This document shows, one piece after another, positions 19,668 through 30,674 of a stretch of DNA of 64,000 bases (the stretch's first letter is position 1; the number at the start of each line of letters is the position of its first letter). The stretch spans positions 186,001-250,000 of the forward strand of contig JAGTWN010000004.1 of the NCBI GenBank assembly GCA_018842655.1, written 5' to 3'. The position numbers were made by a program, and so were the translations under genes. The notes under the pieces are model-generated. The model was not told the origin of the DNA. It saw only the letters and a program-made list of their open reading frames with translations, and ran no database searches. Source of the DNA: Candidatus Pantoea haifensis (GTDB lineage Bacteria; Pseudomonadota; Gammaproteobacteria; Enterobacterales; Enterobacteriaceae).

Positions 19668-21357
19668 TTAACCTTTTTCACAGGCCAGGGTGTCTCCATC
19701 CTGCGCCATTTTCTCTTCCAGCATATGCAACATGCTGCTCGCAATTTCGCGTTCGCCCATGACGACACGGTTAGCGCCGCGCTCTAAAATATAATCAACT
19801 TCGTCGTCATAGTGCGCACGGGCAATGATTTCAATAGTCTGATATTTCTCTCGTGCCGCCGTCACCACTTCACCCGCTTCATAACCGTTGGGGATGGTCA
19901 ACAATAGCCAGCGGGCACAATCCAGACGCGCCAGCTCCATCGTGTCGGAACGCGCCGCGTTACCCAGTACCGCCTTTATACCTTGCTCGCGCAGAGCTTC
20001 CACACGCGGTCGGGAATCTCTACTACCACAAACGGAACGCCTGCTTCACGCAGTTTTTGGCCGATTAAACTGCCGACCCGTCCATAACCGACAATCACGG
20101 CATGGCTGCACATTTCTACCGGGATCTGTTTCTCATCCTCAATCGCCTCTTCCAGCGTCTGCTCTTCCATGGTTTCGGTCTTCGCCAGATAACGCTCCAG
20201 CAGACTAAACAAAATGGGATTAATCATAATGGAAAGTATGGCAGCGGCGAGGACAAGATTACGACCCTCGTCGTTCAACAGGCCCAGTGAAATGCCGAGT
20301 CCGGCAAGGATAAAGCGAATTCACCAATCTGTGCCAGACTGGCTGAAATAGTGAGGGCAGTACGACGAGAATGCCCCAACAGAGAAACCAGCAGCCAGGC
20401 TGCCAGCGATTTGCCTACCACAATGATCACCAGCGCGCCGAGTACAGCCAGCGGTTGCGTGACCAAAATCATCGGATCAAACAGCATACCGACCGAGACA
20501 AAAAACAGCACAGCAAAAGCATCACGCAACGGCAAGGTATCGTGAGCGGCGCGATGGCTCAGTTCAGATTCGTTTAGTACCATGCCGGCAAAGAAGGCAC
20601 CCAGCGCAAAAGAGACATCAAAAAACTCCACTGCGCCAAACGCAATGCCGAGCGCCAGGGCCAGTACCGCTAAGGTAAACAGCTCTCGTGAACCGGTAGC
20701 GGCGCTTTTGGCGAGGATCCATGGCACCGCACGGCGTCCGACGACCATCATCAGCACCATAAACGCCACCACTTTGCCGATGGTGAATAACAGATCCCAT
20801 ACCAGTAATCCGGCGCTGGCGTTGCCCTGTTTCAGCATTCCGGCAATGGCAGGCAACAGCACCAGCGTCAATACCATGACTAAATCTTCAACAATCAACC
20901 AGCCGATAGCGATTTGGCCGCGCTGGCTGTCAATCAGCTGTCGCTCTTCTAACGTACGCAGCAACACTACGGTACTGGCGGTTGAGAGACTCAGGCCAAA
21001 GACCAAACCGGTCATCCACGACCAGCCCATCGTCCAGGAAAGCCCCATTCCCAGCAGTGTCGCGACGGCAATCTGCGCAATCGCGCCGGGAATGGCGACC
21101 GACTTTACCGACAACAAATCCTTGAGCGAAAAGTGCAAACCGACACCAAACATCAGCAAAATTACGCCTAACTCAGCCAGTTCAGGCGCCAGATCGGTAT
21201 CAGCAACAAAGCCAGGCGTAAAAGGGCCAGCCATAACGCCCGCCATCAAATAACCGACCAGCGGCGAAATGCGTAAACGATTCGCCAGCATGCCAAGGAG
21301 AAAAGCCAGAACCAGTGCTCCGACAATGGTGGTGATCAACGGTGTAGTGTGATGCAT
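19668..21357 (-). CDS. ybaL: KefB/KefC-type cation:proton antiporter YbaL (two assembly frameshifts)
   Basis: CPA2-family inner-membrane antiporter with a cytosolic RCK/TrkA-N regulatory domain. It starts at ATG 21357 (MHHTTPLITTIVGALVLAFL) and has about 12 hydrophobic segments over the first 370 residues, then SHAVIVGYGRVGSLIGQKLR, a nucleotide-binding Rossmann motif. Two frame changes occur: at 20312-20314 (one extra T on the coding strand restores GEFAFILAGLG) and at 20012-20014 (restores PRPRVEALREQG). Rejoined length is about 563 residues, as in E. coli (558). Confidence 0.9.
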
Positions 21358-21564
21358 GCCTGTCTCCTTGTATGCAAATGTATCCGCTTGTAACAAATGA
21401 GTTTAATGCAATTATCAATGCCTCGCTGTTAAATTTGCAGGATGATAAGAAAAAATTCATCTGCCGAGCTAAAAATGCAATCTAACCGCTATTTTTACAT
21501 ATTATCTTTAATCTCAGCTGAAATAACGGTTCAGAGAGAGGCATAACGAAAAACTTTACGCCTG

Positions 21565-22767
21565 TTAAATGTCCTGTGCGTGACGATTATCAGGCAGGAA
21601 AGCGGTTAACAGGCCGATTAACGGCAGCCAGGCGCAGATTTGGTAAACCCATTCGATACTGGTATGGTCAGCCACCACGCCCAGCACCGCCGCTCCCAGC
21701 CCGCCCATACCAAAGGCAAAACCGAAAAAGAGTCCAGAAACCATGCCAATACGCCCCGGCATCAGCTCCTGTGCATACACCAAAATAGCCGAAAACGCCG
21801 ACGCCAGAATCAGGCCAATCACTACGCTTAGCACGCTGGTCCACATCAATGTTGCGTGCGGCAACAGCAGAGTAAAAGGCGCAACGCCAAGAATTGATCC
21901 CCAGATAACATATTTACGGCCAATTTTATCGCCAATCGGGCCGCCAACAATGGTGCCTGCCGCCACCGCGCCTAAAAAAGCAAACAGGTGAAATTGTGCG
22001 TTTTGCACTGACAGGCCAAATTTATGCATTAAATAAAAGGTGTAATAGCTGCTCAGGCTGGTGAGGTAGAAGTATTTAGAGAAAATCAGCAGCAGCAGGA
22101 TACTAATGGCCAGGGCAATTTTCTTCGCAGGAAGAGGATTAAGCGGCGCAGCACTGGTTTTAGCGCCATTAGCGCGATGTTGATGCTGATACCAGCGGCT
22201 CACCTGCAACAAAACGATAATGCCCAGCAGCGCCGCCAGAACAAACCAGCCGAGGTGATCCTTACCATATGGCGCAATAATCAGTGCCGCCAGCAGCGGT
22301 CCCATTGCACTGCCAAAATTTCCCCAACCTGAAACAGCGATTGCGCCAGGCCGTGGCGTCCGCCGGAAGCCATGCGCGCTACGCGTGATGATTCAGGATG
22401 AAATACTGATGAGCCGCAGCCCACCAACGCGGCGGCCACTAAAACCTGCGGATAATTGCTGGCAAAGGTCAGTAACACTAAGCCGCAAAGCGTAAAGCCC
22501 ATGCCGATCGGCAGTGACCAGGGTTTGGGGTATTTATCGGTGTAGTAACCAATTAAAGGCTGCAACATAGAGGCGGTAACCTGATAGGTCAGCGTAATCA
22601 GGCCGATCTGCACAAAGCTGAGGCTGAAATCTTTTTGCAGCAACGGATAAAGCGCCAGCAGCAGGGATTGCAGCATATCATTGAGCAGGTGGGCAAAACT
22701 GATAGCACCGAGAATGCCAAAAGCGGTGCGGCCCGCCGGGTGAGGAGAGAGTTTGCTCGCTTGCCAT
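21565..22767 (-). CDS. fsr: Fosmidomycin resistance MFS exporter (frameshifted in assembly)
   Basis: Major-facilitator exporter, known in E. coli for fosmidomycin efflux. Recognisable parts include FGILGAISFAHLLNDMLQSL, SSVFHPESSRVARMASGGRH and GMGGLGAAVLGVVADHTSIE, with 12 predicted helices. Two breaks: the C-run 22322-22325 is one base short (restores QVGGNFGSAMGPLL), and near 22752-22754 the N-terminal frame needs two bases, so the first dozen residues (start ATG 22767, MASEQ...) are uncertain. Full length is about 401 residues. It is divergent from ushA, as in E. coli. Confidence 0.9.
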
Positions 22768-22920
22768 AATATTCCTGAAATTGAGTTGTTGTTTTAATGT
22801 TAACGACAATGACTCTATGCGCGTTTGGCCTTGAGTTAAAGGGCGTTATATGCGACACAATGCTTTTCAGCGAGCGAGCCCGTAAATAAACGGATTAAAA
22901 GCGTGATAAGGAGTTTGGCT

Positions 22921-24687
22921 GTGTTGTTACCTCAATGGATTAGACAAGGCGTGGCGCTGCTACTGGCACTGGCACCCCTGTTTTCACAGGCCGCAACGCC
23001 TGATCGCACCTACCGTTTTAGCCTCTTGCACACGAATGATGAACACGGCCATTTCTGGTTCAACGCGCAAGGCGAATATGGTTTAGCGGCACAAAAAACA
23101 TTAATGGACCATTTGCGCTATGACGTGCAGGCGAAAGGAGGCGGGGCGCTCATTCTTTCAGCTGGCGACGTCAATACTGGCGTACCGGAGTCAGATGAAC
23201 TTGATGCCGAACCGGATATCCGCGGCATGAATTTGATTGGCTACGATGCTATGGCGCTGGGGAATCACGAATTCGACAAGCCGCTGGAAATCTTACGCAA
23301 GCAGGAAAAGTGGGCAAAATTTCCTTTCCTGGCGGCGAATGTTTATCAAAAAGGCAGCGATCAGCGATTGTTTAAACCCTGGGCGGTCTTTAATCGCATG
23401 GGGTTGAAGATTGCCGTGCTCGGATTAATTACGCCCGATACGGCGAGACTGGCGAACCCTGCTGGCCTGAAAGAGATTGAGTTTCACGATCCCGTGGAAG
23501 AAACCAAAAAAGCCGTAGCTGAACTGCGCGCCACTGAAAAACCAGACGTCATTGTTGCGTTAACCCATCTTGGTTACTACGAAGATGGCAAATATGGCAG
23601 CAACGCGCCCGGCGATGTGACACTGGCACGTAGCCTGCCAAAAGGTACTCTCGACTTGATTGTCGGCGGTCATTCTCATGATGCGGTCTGCATGGAAAAA
23701 GAGAACGTTATCATTAAAAATTATCAGCCAGGCCAGCCGTGTCAGCCAGATAAACAAAACGGCATTTGGATTATGCAGGCTGATAAATGGGGCCAGTATG
23801 TCGGGCGCGGCGATTTCACCTACCGCAACGGTGAAGTCACGCTGGAGTCGTATCAACTGGTGCCGGTTAACCTTAAACACAAAATCAAAAACATGGATGG
23901 CAGCGAAACCTGGCTAACCTGGCAAGAAGAGATCCCGAAAAACACCGCAATGATGAAACTGCTGATGCCATTTCAGAAGCGTGCCGGGGCCAAACTAACG
24001 GCAAATGTCGGCCGTTCTGAGGGCGTTTTCGTGGGCGAAAAAGAGACGGTGCGTTTTGAGCAAAGTAATCTGGGCCAGCTGATTTTACGGGCACAAATGG
24101 CTCACACCCAGGGCGATTTTGCTGTAATGAGCGGTGGTGGCATTCGTGCCTCTCTGCCCACAGGCACACTGACCTGGCGTGATCTGTTACAGGTACAGCC
24201 GTTTGGCAATCAGGTGGTATCAGTGACGCTAACCGGCGCTGAAATCAAAAAGTATCTGGCGGTGGTGGCGAACATCAAACCTAACTCTGGTGGCTTTGCG
24301 CAATTTGCTAACGTAAGCCTGGTGGCAGATGGCAGCACGGTCAGTGAGGTGCGCATTAACGGGAAAACGCTACAGGATAAAGAGAAGTATCGCATGACAA
24401 CCAACAGTTTCAATGCGGCTGGTGGTGATGGTTATCCTCGTCTGGATAACCATGCTGACTATATCAACAGCGGAGATATCGATGCGCAAGTGTTACGCAA
24501 CTGGGTAAGCACGCACTCACCAATTAAAGCCAGCGATTACACGCCAGCGAATACTGTTATACATTTGTCGGAGGCGCAGATAAAAGCGCGTGAAGAAGCG
24601 GAAGAGAAGTCACGTAAGCGCAATTACCCCAAAATGATTCTGGCCTGGATTTGGCCCTGGGGAAGCGAGACCGCGAAAGCCCATTAA
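22921..24687 (+). CDS. ushA: Periplasmic UDP-sugar hydrolase / 5'-nucleotidase, UshA-like, with extended C-terminus
   Basis: Bifunctional periplasmic enzyme that splits UDP-sugars and 5'-nucleotides for salvage. Metallophosphatase motifs are present: HTNDEHGHF, the Asp of SAGDVNTG, the GNHEFD block and GGHSHD. The C-terminal specificity domain has NLGQLILRAQMAH and TNSFNAAGGDGYPRL. I choose GTG 22921 because AAGGAG lies 7 bp upstream; GTG 22903 is also in frame. A signal peptide (LLLALAPLFSQAA) follows. At about 588 residues it is some 38 longer than E. coli UshA; the excess includes a charged helix and a Trp-rich tail (MILAWIWPWG). Confidence 0.87.
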   Translation: MLLPQWIRQGVALLLALAPLFSQAATPDRTYRFSLLHTNDEHGHFWFNAQGEYGLAAQKTLMDHLRYDVQAKGGGALILSAGDVNTGVPESDELDAEPDIRGMNLIGYDAMALGNHEFDKPLEILRKQEKWAKFPFLAANVYQKGSDQRLFKPWAVFNRMGLKIAVLGLITPDTARLANPAGLKEIEFHDPVEETKKAVAELRATEKPDVIVALTHLGYYEDGKYGSNAPGDVTLARSLPKGTLDLIVGGHSHDAVCMEKENVIIKNYQPGQPCQPDKQNGIWIMQADKWGQYVGRGDFTYRNGEVTLESYQLVPVNLKHKIKNMDGSETWLTWQEEIPKNTAMMKLLMPFQKRAGAKLTANVGRSEGVFVGEKETVRFEQSNLGQLILRAQMAHTQGDFAVMSGGGIRASLPTGTLTWRDLLQVQPFGNQVVSVTLTGAEIKKYLAVVANIKPNSGGFAQFANVSLVADGSTVSEVRINGKTLQDKEKYRMTTNSFNAAGGDGYPRLDNHADYINSGDIDAQVLRNWVSTHSPIKASDYTPANTVIHLSEAQIKAREEAEEKSRKRNYPKMILAWIWPWGSETAKAH

Positions 24688-24695
24688 ACTGACAG

Positions 24696-24716
24696 GGAGG
24701 CGCATGCGCCTCCTTT
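24696..24716. terminator. Hairpin between convergent ushA and the PACE gene
   Basis: Palindrome GGAGGCGC/GCGCCTCC with a two-base loop, followed by TTT on the plus strand. Confidence 0.65.
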
Positions 24717-24718
24717 GC

Positions 24719-25154
24719 TTAGCGCGCCTCACGTGATTCACGCGCCGTAAACCAACGCTGGCGCAGTCTGTCCCATATCCAGTTGTAAAGCATTGTGTAG
24801 GGCAGAAAAAACAGAAAAAACCCGACTTCAACCAAAAAAGCCTGCCAAAGCGTGACATCCAGCATCCACGCTGCTATCGGCAAACCTATCAAAATAAAGC
24901 CACCCTCAAACCCCAGCGCATGCAGCGTACGCACTGTGAAGCTGCGCTTCTGGCCAGGGGATAAAAACGGTCGAACCCGCTGTTATAAATCATGTTCCAC
25001 AGCATCGCCACCGTCGACAGCATTATGGCCAGGCTGCCCATCTGAAACAGTGGTTTCTGCATGATCCATGCCGCCAGCGGCGACACGATCAGGATCGCTA
25101 TGGTTTCAAAGCCAGCGGCATGGAAAAACGTTCTTTCAATGAGCGGGTGCGCAT
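24719..25154 (-). CDS. PACE-family biocide efflux transporter (two assembly frameshifts)
   Basis: Proteobacterial antimicrobial compound efflux protein with two tandem BTP domains: FFHAAGFETIAILIVSPLAA with LWNMIYNSGFDRFYP, and TLHALGFEGGFILIGLPIAA with LYNWIWDRLR. Four membrane helices are expected. The start is ATG 25154 with AGGGG upstream (MRTRSLKERFFHAAGFE). Both breaks are homopolymers: A-run 25124-25128 and G-run 24957-24960, each one base short. Rejoined length is about 145 residues, normal for PACE. Substrates in the family include chlorhexidine, acriflavine and short-chain diamines; the substrate here is unknown. A LysR gene is divergent, as for AceI/AceR. Confidence 0.85.
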
Positions 25155-25244
25155 TATCAATCCCCTTATTAATTACGCCGCGCAGTTTCTCACGATAAAA
25201 TGCTAAGATAAAATGATTAAGTATCGATAAAAGCGATGGATTGA

Positions 25245-26114
25245 ATGCGCTATTCCCCCGAATCTCTTGAGGCATTTGTACAAACTGTGGCGAGTGGATC
25301 ATTCTCTGCCGCCGCCCGAATGTTAGGAAAGAGCCAATCTACTGTCAGTACGGCGGTGGCTAACCTGGAAGACGATCTCGGATTCATGTTATTTGATCGC
25401 AGCGGGCGACAGCCTCAGCTCACTGAACGCGGACAACGTGCACTGTCGCAAGTTCAGCAAATCCTGGCCGCCAGTGAACGGCTGGATACGCTGGCCGTTC
25501 GGCTGGCGCAGGGCATTGAACCGCGTCTGAGCATCGCCATTTCGGACTTCTGGCAAGCCGATTACCATGAAACGCTGTTAAAGCAATTTGATGCACGTTA
25601 TCCCGAGATCGAGCTGGAATGTATGCTGGCAGAGGATGAAGATGTACTGGATTTACTGCAGGCGGGCCGGGTGCATTTGGGGATCGTCCGCGCCCAGCCG
25701 CGTTTGCCAGAGAATATTGCGATGGCACGCTTGCAGGTTGAAGCACAAATGGCCATTTATCTGCATTGCGAGCATCCGCTGACGCAACAGGATGCCATCA
25801 GTGAAAGCCAGCTGGAAGCCGTGCGGCAATTGCGGCTTAACACGTGGGTGGATCAACGTGAAAATTTACCGCCTGGCCGCATCTGGTCAGCGCCGAACTA
25901 TCTGTTACTACTGGAAATGGCTGAACAGGGCTTTGGCTGGAGCATATTACCGCGCTGGCTGGTTAAGCAGTTTGGTCACGGCGTATTGCAGGAGCTAACG
26001 CTACCCGGTTGGCCACAGCACATTGCGGTTGAGGTGATTTGGTCACGCCGCAATCCGCCAGGGCCTGCCGGGCGCTGGATGGTTGATCAACTCTGTGCTC
26101 AGCCGCGCGTTTAG
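25245..26114 (+). CDS. LysR-family regulator, probable controller of the PACE transporter
   Basis: A 289-residue LysR protein with an N-terminal winged helix ([20 protein letters not shown], residues about 18-37) and a C-terminal effector domain ([20 protein letters not shown]). It is divergent from the PACE gene with 90 bp between the start codons, the arrangement of aceR/aceI in Acinetobacter. Its stop overlaps that of ybaK by 4 bp. The regulated gene is inference from position. Confidence 0.85.
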   Translation: MRYSPESLEAFVQTVASGSFSAAARMLGKSQSTVSTAVANLEDDLGFMLFDRSGRQPQLTERGQRALSQVQQILAASERLDTLAVRLAQGIEPRLSIAISDFWQADYHETLLKQFDARYPEIELECMLAEDEDVLDLLQAGRVHLGIVRAQPRLPENIAMARLQVEAQMAIYLHCEHPLTQQDAISESQLEAVRQLRLNTWVDQRENLPPGRIWSAPNYLLLLEMAEQGFGWSILPRWLVKQFGHGVLQELTLPGWPQHIAVEVIWSRRNPPGPAGRWMVDQLCAQPRV

Positions 26115-26589
26115 TCGCGGCGGGCAATATCAGCGAGCGGTGCATCCAGCAGACGCGAAAGATCCTGTGGCGCCAGTTCAATATCCAGCCCGCGTTTACC
26201 GCCAGAGATAAACATCGTGGCAAATTGCGCCGCGGAGTGGTCAATAACCGTGGGCAGACGCTTTTTTGTCCTAACGGGCTGATGCCACCGATCAGATAAC
26301 CGGTAACACGTTGTGCCATCTGCGGATCGGCCATATCTGCTTTTTTCACTTTTAAGGCTTTGGCGACTTTTTTCAAATCAAGCTGGCTGGCCACTGGCGT
26401 CACGGCTACTGCCAACTGTTTCCCGTCGCCATTTAGCGCCACCAGTAACGTTTTATAAACCTGTCGCGCATCCAGATTGAGCTTACGTACCGCCTCATCA
26501 CCAAAGTTAGTTTCTTGGCTATCGTGTTCATAAGCATGCAGCGTAAAGCTGACTTTTTGTTTTTCAAGCAGTTTTACCGCGGGCGTCAT
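26111..26589 (-). CDS. ybaK: Cys-tRNA(Pro)/Cys-tRNA(Cys) deacylase YbaK (frameshifted in assembly)
   Basis: Trans-editing enzyme that hydrolyses Cys-tRNA(Pro) formed by error. It starts [20 protein letters not shown] and includes [13 protein letters not shown] with the catalytic Lys, and [13 protein letters not shown]. The T-run 26262-26267 (A on the coding strand) is one base short; with seven A the frame continues [10 protein letters not shown] and ends in LADIARRD with a stop at 26111. Full length is about 159 residues, equal to E. coli. Confidence 0.91.
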
Positions 26590-26773
26590 ACCGGTTCCTT
26601 TTTAACCTGTTCGCTGCGAAAAATCTTATTACGAAAAACGCATAATAAAGGTGGCGAAAATTTGTTCTTTAGGTGAGAATTGTTCCCGCGCCAGCAGTTC
26701 ACTTGCTGAGCGATAACCAAAATCATAAACAAATTCCTTTTTGACGGGCCGATAATACTATCGGCTCTCTTTT

Positions 26774-27577
26774 TTATGGCGCTTTTAATAGTCCCGGTAA
26801 ATTGCCTTCTCCATAAAGGTGCAGTGCGCCGACAGCGACAATATAGTTTCCAGCCGGTAACGCCAGTAACGCATCGCGCCATTGTGCATTGCGATCGCCA
26901 ATTAATGTATCGTTGAGTGTCTGACTGAAGGTGGTCGGCAAGGCAATTTGCGATTGACGCGGTGGGGTATCCAGCCACCAGCTCACCATCATTTGCAGCA
27001 ACCGTGCATTGGTGTGCCAGTGCATTAACGTATCCTGCAACAGTGCCATGCCATCGTCCGGTAACGCTTTCAATAATGCAATTTGCGCCTCCGCGCCCTC
27101 CAGCTCTATAACCGGCTTCTGCCAGTTTTTTGCTGCCTGTAGCAGCTGATAATCGATACCATAATCTGGGCGAAGACCTAACCGCTGAGCCTGCTGAGCC
27201 TGCAACATGAGCGCGATTTGCCAGGCGGGAAGTGTATCAAACAGGCTGATCGAGAGGCTGAGTTCGTTACACAGCGTCTTCAGTTTCAACAGCGCATCGG
27301 GTGGCATACGTGAAGCTAGCGAGGCACGATTGCCGCTGTTTTCGAAAGGCGAGCCGCCTTGCGTAATATCCGCTTCGACAATCAGCGCATCAGCTTTTTG
27401 CAACTGGCGTAGCAGGCGGCCGGGCAAAGGTTGCATGTCACGTGTACCCATATGAATGCTCCCGACCAGATGTAGCTTACATTCGCCGAGCCGAACATCC
27501 ATTGCAGGCCAGCGATAGCTGGCGGGAAACAATCGGCCCATTAACGCCTGCAAAGATCGCCAAACGCTACCTGTCAT
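26774..27577 (-). CDS. ybaP: TraB/GumN-family protein YbaP
   Basis: A 267-residue protein with the family motifs at both ends: LVGSIHMGTRDMQPLPGRLL near residue 40 and VAVGALHLYGEGNLPGLL at the C-terminus. The paired His motifs resemble Tiki-type metalloproteases, but activity of bacterial YbaP is not established. There is no clear signal peptide in this start choice, although related proteins are often exported. It lies between ybaK and copA, as in E. coli. Confidence 0.85.
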   Translation of the reverse strand: MTGSVWRSLQALMGRLFPASYRWPAMDVRLGECKLHLVGSIHMGTRDMQPLPGRLLRQLQKADALIVEADITQGGSPFENSGNRASLASRMPPDALLKLKTLCNELSLSISLFDTLPAWQIALMLQAQQAQRLGLRPDYGIDYQLLQAAKNWQKPVIELEGAEAQIALLKALPDDGMALLQDTLMHWHTNARLLQMMVSWWLDTPPRQSQIALPTTFSQTLNDTLIGDRNAQWRDALLALPAGNYIVAVGALHLYGEGNLPGLLKAP

Positions 27578-27645
27578 TCCCTATCCTTAATTGGCTAAAA
27601 CGCCATGCTAGCGATTTCAGGCCATGAAAAACAGCATGGCAACCG

Positions 27646-30161
27646 CTATTGCCGACGCGGTGGATGGTAACGCAGCAGTCGGTTAGCATTGCTCACCACG
27701 GTAATTGATGAAAGCGCCATGGCTGCACCCGCGACAATCGGACTGAGTAACGTACCCGTTAAGGGGTAAAGCACACCGGCCGCGACAGGAATACCAACGC
27801 TGTTATAGATAAACGCCCCAAACAGATTCTGTCGAATATTCTTCATCGTTGCGGATGACATCGCCAGCGCATCCGCGATGCTGTTTAAATCGGCGCGCAT
27901 TAACGTGATCGCGGCTGTCTCAACGGCCACATCGCTGCCCCCGCCCATAGCGATGCCCACATCAGCCTGCGCCAGGGCAGGTGCATCATTAATGCCATCA
28001 CCGACCATTGCCACTTTCCGTCCTTGCTGCTGAAGACGTGCAATCGCGTCCGCTTTTCCCTCTGGCAGTACGCCGGCGATCACGTCATCAATACCCGCTT
28101 CAGCTGCGATGGCGTGCGCCGTGTTTTCGTGGTCACCGGTTAGCATAATCAGGCGGAAACCATCCTGATGCAGGCGCTGGAGTGCATTACGGCTTTCGGT
28201 GCGTAGCGTGTCACGTAAGGCAATCAAACCGATCAACTGGCCTTCTTCTGCCAGCAACACAGGCGTCGCACCCTGCTGCGTCAAGCGATCAATATCGTTA
28301 AGGGCCGGCTGGCAATCAATGCCCTGATCGTTCATCAGTGCTACATTGCCCAGCACGACGTCTCTGCTGTTGAGTGTACCGCTGACGCCTTTACCACGTA
28401 TTGTACGAAATTGCTCAACGTCAGGCTGTTTAGCGTTTCCCGACTCGGCCACAATCGCTTTTGCCAGCGGATGGTTAGACGATTGTTCCAGTGCGGCGGC
28501 GATGTGCAAAATGCTACGACGATCGCGGTTATGCCAGGCAACCACCTCGCTTACCTGCGGCGATCCTGTGGTTAACGTGCCGGTTTTATCAAATACGATG
28601 GTGTCAATTTTACTGGCACGCTGTAACGCATCCGCGTCACGCACCAGCACGCCCAGTTCAGCAGCGCGGCCCACACCGGCAATGATCGACATTGGCGTGG
28701 CTAAACCCAGTGCGCAGGGGCAGGCAATGATTAGCACCGTAGTCGCAATAACCAGCGTATAAGCAATTTGCGGTTGCGGTCCAAACAGATACCAGATCAA
28801 CCCGCTTAGTAGCGCAATAGCGACCACCACCGGCACGAATATTGATGAGATCCGATCGGCCAGGCGGCCCACATCCGGTTTGCTGCTTTGCGCCTGGCGC
28901 ACCAGCTGAATAATCCGTGACAGCGTAGTGTGATTGCCCGTGGCGCTGGCGACAAAACGCACTGCGCCATCCTGTAACAGCGTGCCAGCATAAAGCATAT
29001 CGCCTGCGGTTTTGCTTTGTGGCACGGCTTCGCCTGTTAACATCGCTTCATCTAACCAGGCTTCACCTTCCTGAATTTTGCCATCAACCGGAACGCGATC
29101 GCCCGTTGCCAGCCGCACTGTCATGCCGGGTTGTACTGCGCTAACGGGGATGAGTGATTCGCCGTCATCGGTTATTACCCGAGCCTGTGCGGGAGTCAGA
29201 TCCAGCAGACGCTCCAGGGCTTTTGACGAGCGTTGACGGGCGCGTTGCTCCAGCGCGTGCCCAAGATTAATCAGGCCAATAATCATCACGCTGGCTTCAA
29301 AATAGAGATGGCGTGCCTGCATAGGGAAAAATCTGGCCACAACACCACGCTAAAAGAGTAAATCCAGGCGGCGGCTGTACCCAGCGCGACTAACGTATCC
29401 ATAGTGGCGCTGCCGTTTAGCAGGCTGCGCCAGGCACTGCGGTAGAAATGATTGCCGGTAACCATCATTATCAGCAAAGTGATGATGCCAAGCACCAGCC
29501 AGAGCGTATGGTTAGCAGAAGACAGCATCATGTTATCGCCCAGCATGCCCCAAATCATCAGAGGCAAGCCGAATATTAACGCAACAGCAGCCTGCCACGT
29601 AAAGCGCCGCATCGCTTTCCGGGCGCTGTTTTGCTGTTTCTCGCGGCGCTCCTGCTCATCTTCAACAACTTGTGCACCATAACCCGCCGCATCAACGGCG
29701 GCGACGAGCTGCTGTGGTGCGACATCACCTAATACCAGCGCGCTGCGCTCACCGAGATTGACACGCGCCTGGCTAACGCCGCTAACCTGCTGCAAAGCGT
29801 TCTCGACCCGGCTGACGCAACTGGCGCAGCTCATGCCATCAATCAACAAGAAATGCGCCGGAAGCGAACGGTCTGCCGGTTGGGAAGAGAACTCCGTTGT
29901 CAGCGCCTCCGGCGGCGGCTCTGCTGCTGTCAACGGCTCAGACTTTGGGTAACTGCTATCCGTTTTCAGCGTCGCGTGATAGCCCGCTTGTTCCACCGTC
30001 GCGATCAGCGCGGCGACATCAGCACTGCCGGTAACCTGCGCTTGCTGCTGCGAGACCTCTGCTTGTTCGACATCGGCGCGCTGTTCCAGCGCCTCTTTCA
30101 CACGTTTAACGCAATGGCCGCAAGACAATCCATCCAGCGCCAGAGAAATAGTCTGTGACAT
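27646..30161 (-). CDS. copA: Copper-exporting P1B-type ATPase CopA (frameshifted in assembly)
   Basis: Inner-membrane Cu(I) exporter. It has two N-terminal heavy-metal domains with CxxC ([13 protein letters not shown] and [13 protein letters not shown]), a TGE motif (MLTGEAVPQ), the metal-path CPC in [19 protein letters not shown], the phosphorylation site DKTGTLTTG, the HP motif (SNHPLAKAI) and [20 protein letters not shown]. The start at ATG 30161 has AAGGAG upstream. The frame breaks at the A-run 29327-29331 (T on the coding strand); one more restores [18 protein letters not shown]. Full length is about 838 residues. It is divergent from cueR with a CueR operator between. Confidence 0.95.
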
Positions 30162-30224
30162 GGTTAACTCCTTCTTTTTTGCCATTTGACCCCGTGGTCA
30201 TTTTCGATTCATGATAAAGGTTAA

Positions 30225-30245
30225 ACCTTCCATCAAGGGGAAGGT
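30225..30245. promoter_or_regulatory. CueR operator in the copA promoter
   Basis: Perfect 7-7-7 dyad ACCTTCC-N7-GGAAGGT. On the minus strand it lies between TTGACC (-35, 30248-30243) and TAACCT (-10, 30223-30218), a 19-bp spacer as in MerR-type promoters activated by DNA distortion. Confidence 0.93.
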
Positions 30246-30257
30246 CAAGGAGACAAA

Positions 30258-30674
30258 ATGAATATCAGTGATGTGGCGAAAAAGACCGGCCTCACCAGTA
30301 AAGCGATTCGTTTTTACGAAGAGAAGGGCGTTGTGACGCCGCCGCTGCGCAGTGAAAATGGCTACCGCAGTTACAATCCGCATCATATTGAAGAACTCAA
30401 TCTGCTGCGCCAGGCGCGGCAGGTAGGATTCACGCTTGATGAGTGCCGCGAACTGGTTACGTTATTCAACGATCCTGCCCGTCATAGTGCAGATGTTAAA
30501 GCACGCACCCTACAAAAAGCGGATGAAATTGCAGCGCACATAGAAGAACTACACGCCATGCGTGCGCGCTTACTGACGCTGGCTGCTGCTTGCCCAGGCG
30601 ATGATAACGCCGAGTGTCCCATCATCAACAATCTGGCAGGCTGCTGCGATTCGGCGAATCACAAACGCGGCTGA
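30258..30674 (+). CDS. cueR: Copper-responsive MerR-family regulator CueR
   Basis: Cu(I)-sensing activator of copA. The 138-residue protein has an N-terminal MerR helix-turn-helix ([20 protein letters not shown], with RFYEEKG), a long dimerisation helix, and the metal loop CPGDDNAEC whose two Cys match Cys112 and Cys120 of E. coli CueR. A C-terminal CCD motif is also kept. It is directly divergent from copA; in E. coli two other genes intervene. The 3' end overlaps ybbJ on the other strand by 16 bp. Confidence 0.95.
   Translation: MNISDVAKKTGLTSKAIRFYEEKGVVTPPLRSENGYRSYNPHHIEELNLLRQARQVGFTLDECRELVTLFNDPARHSADVKARTLQKADEIAAHIEELHAMRARLLTLAAACPGDDNAECPIINNLAGCCDSANHKRG

Noticed and set aside
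20582-21253. Open frame of 223 codons on the plus strand inside ybaL
   Set aside because: It is antisense to a well-conserved antiporter, its product is Ser/Thr/Pro-rich low-quality sequence, and it has no ribosome site.
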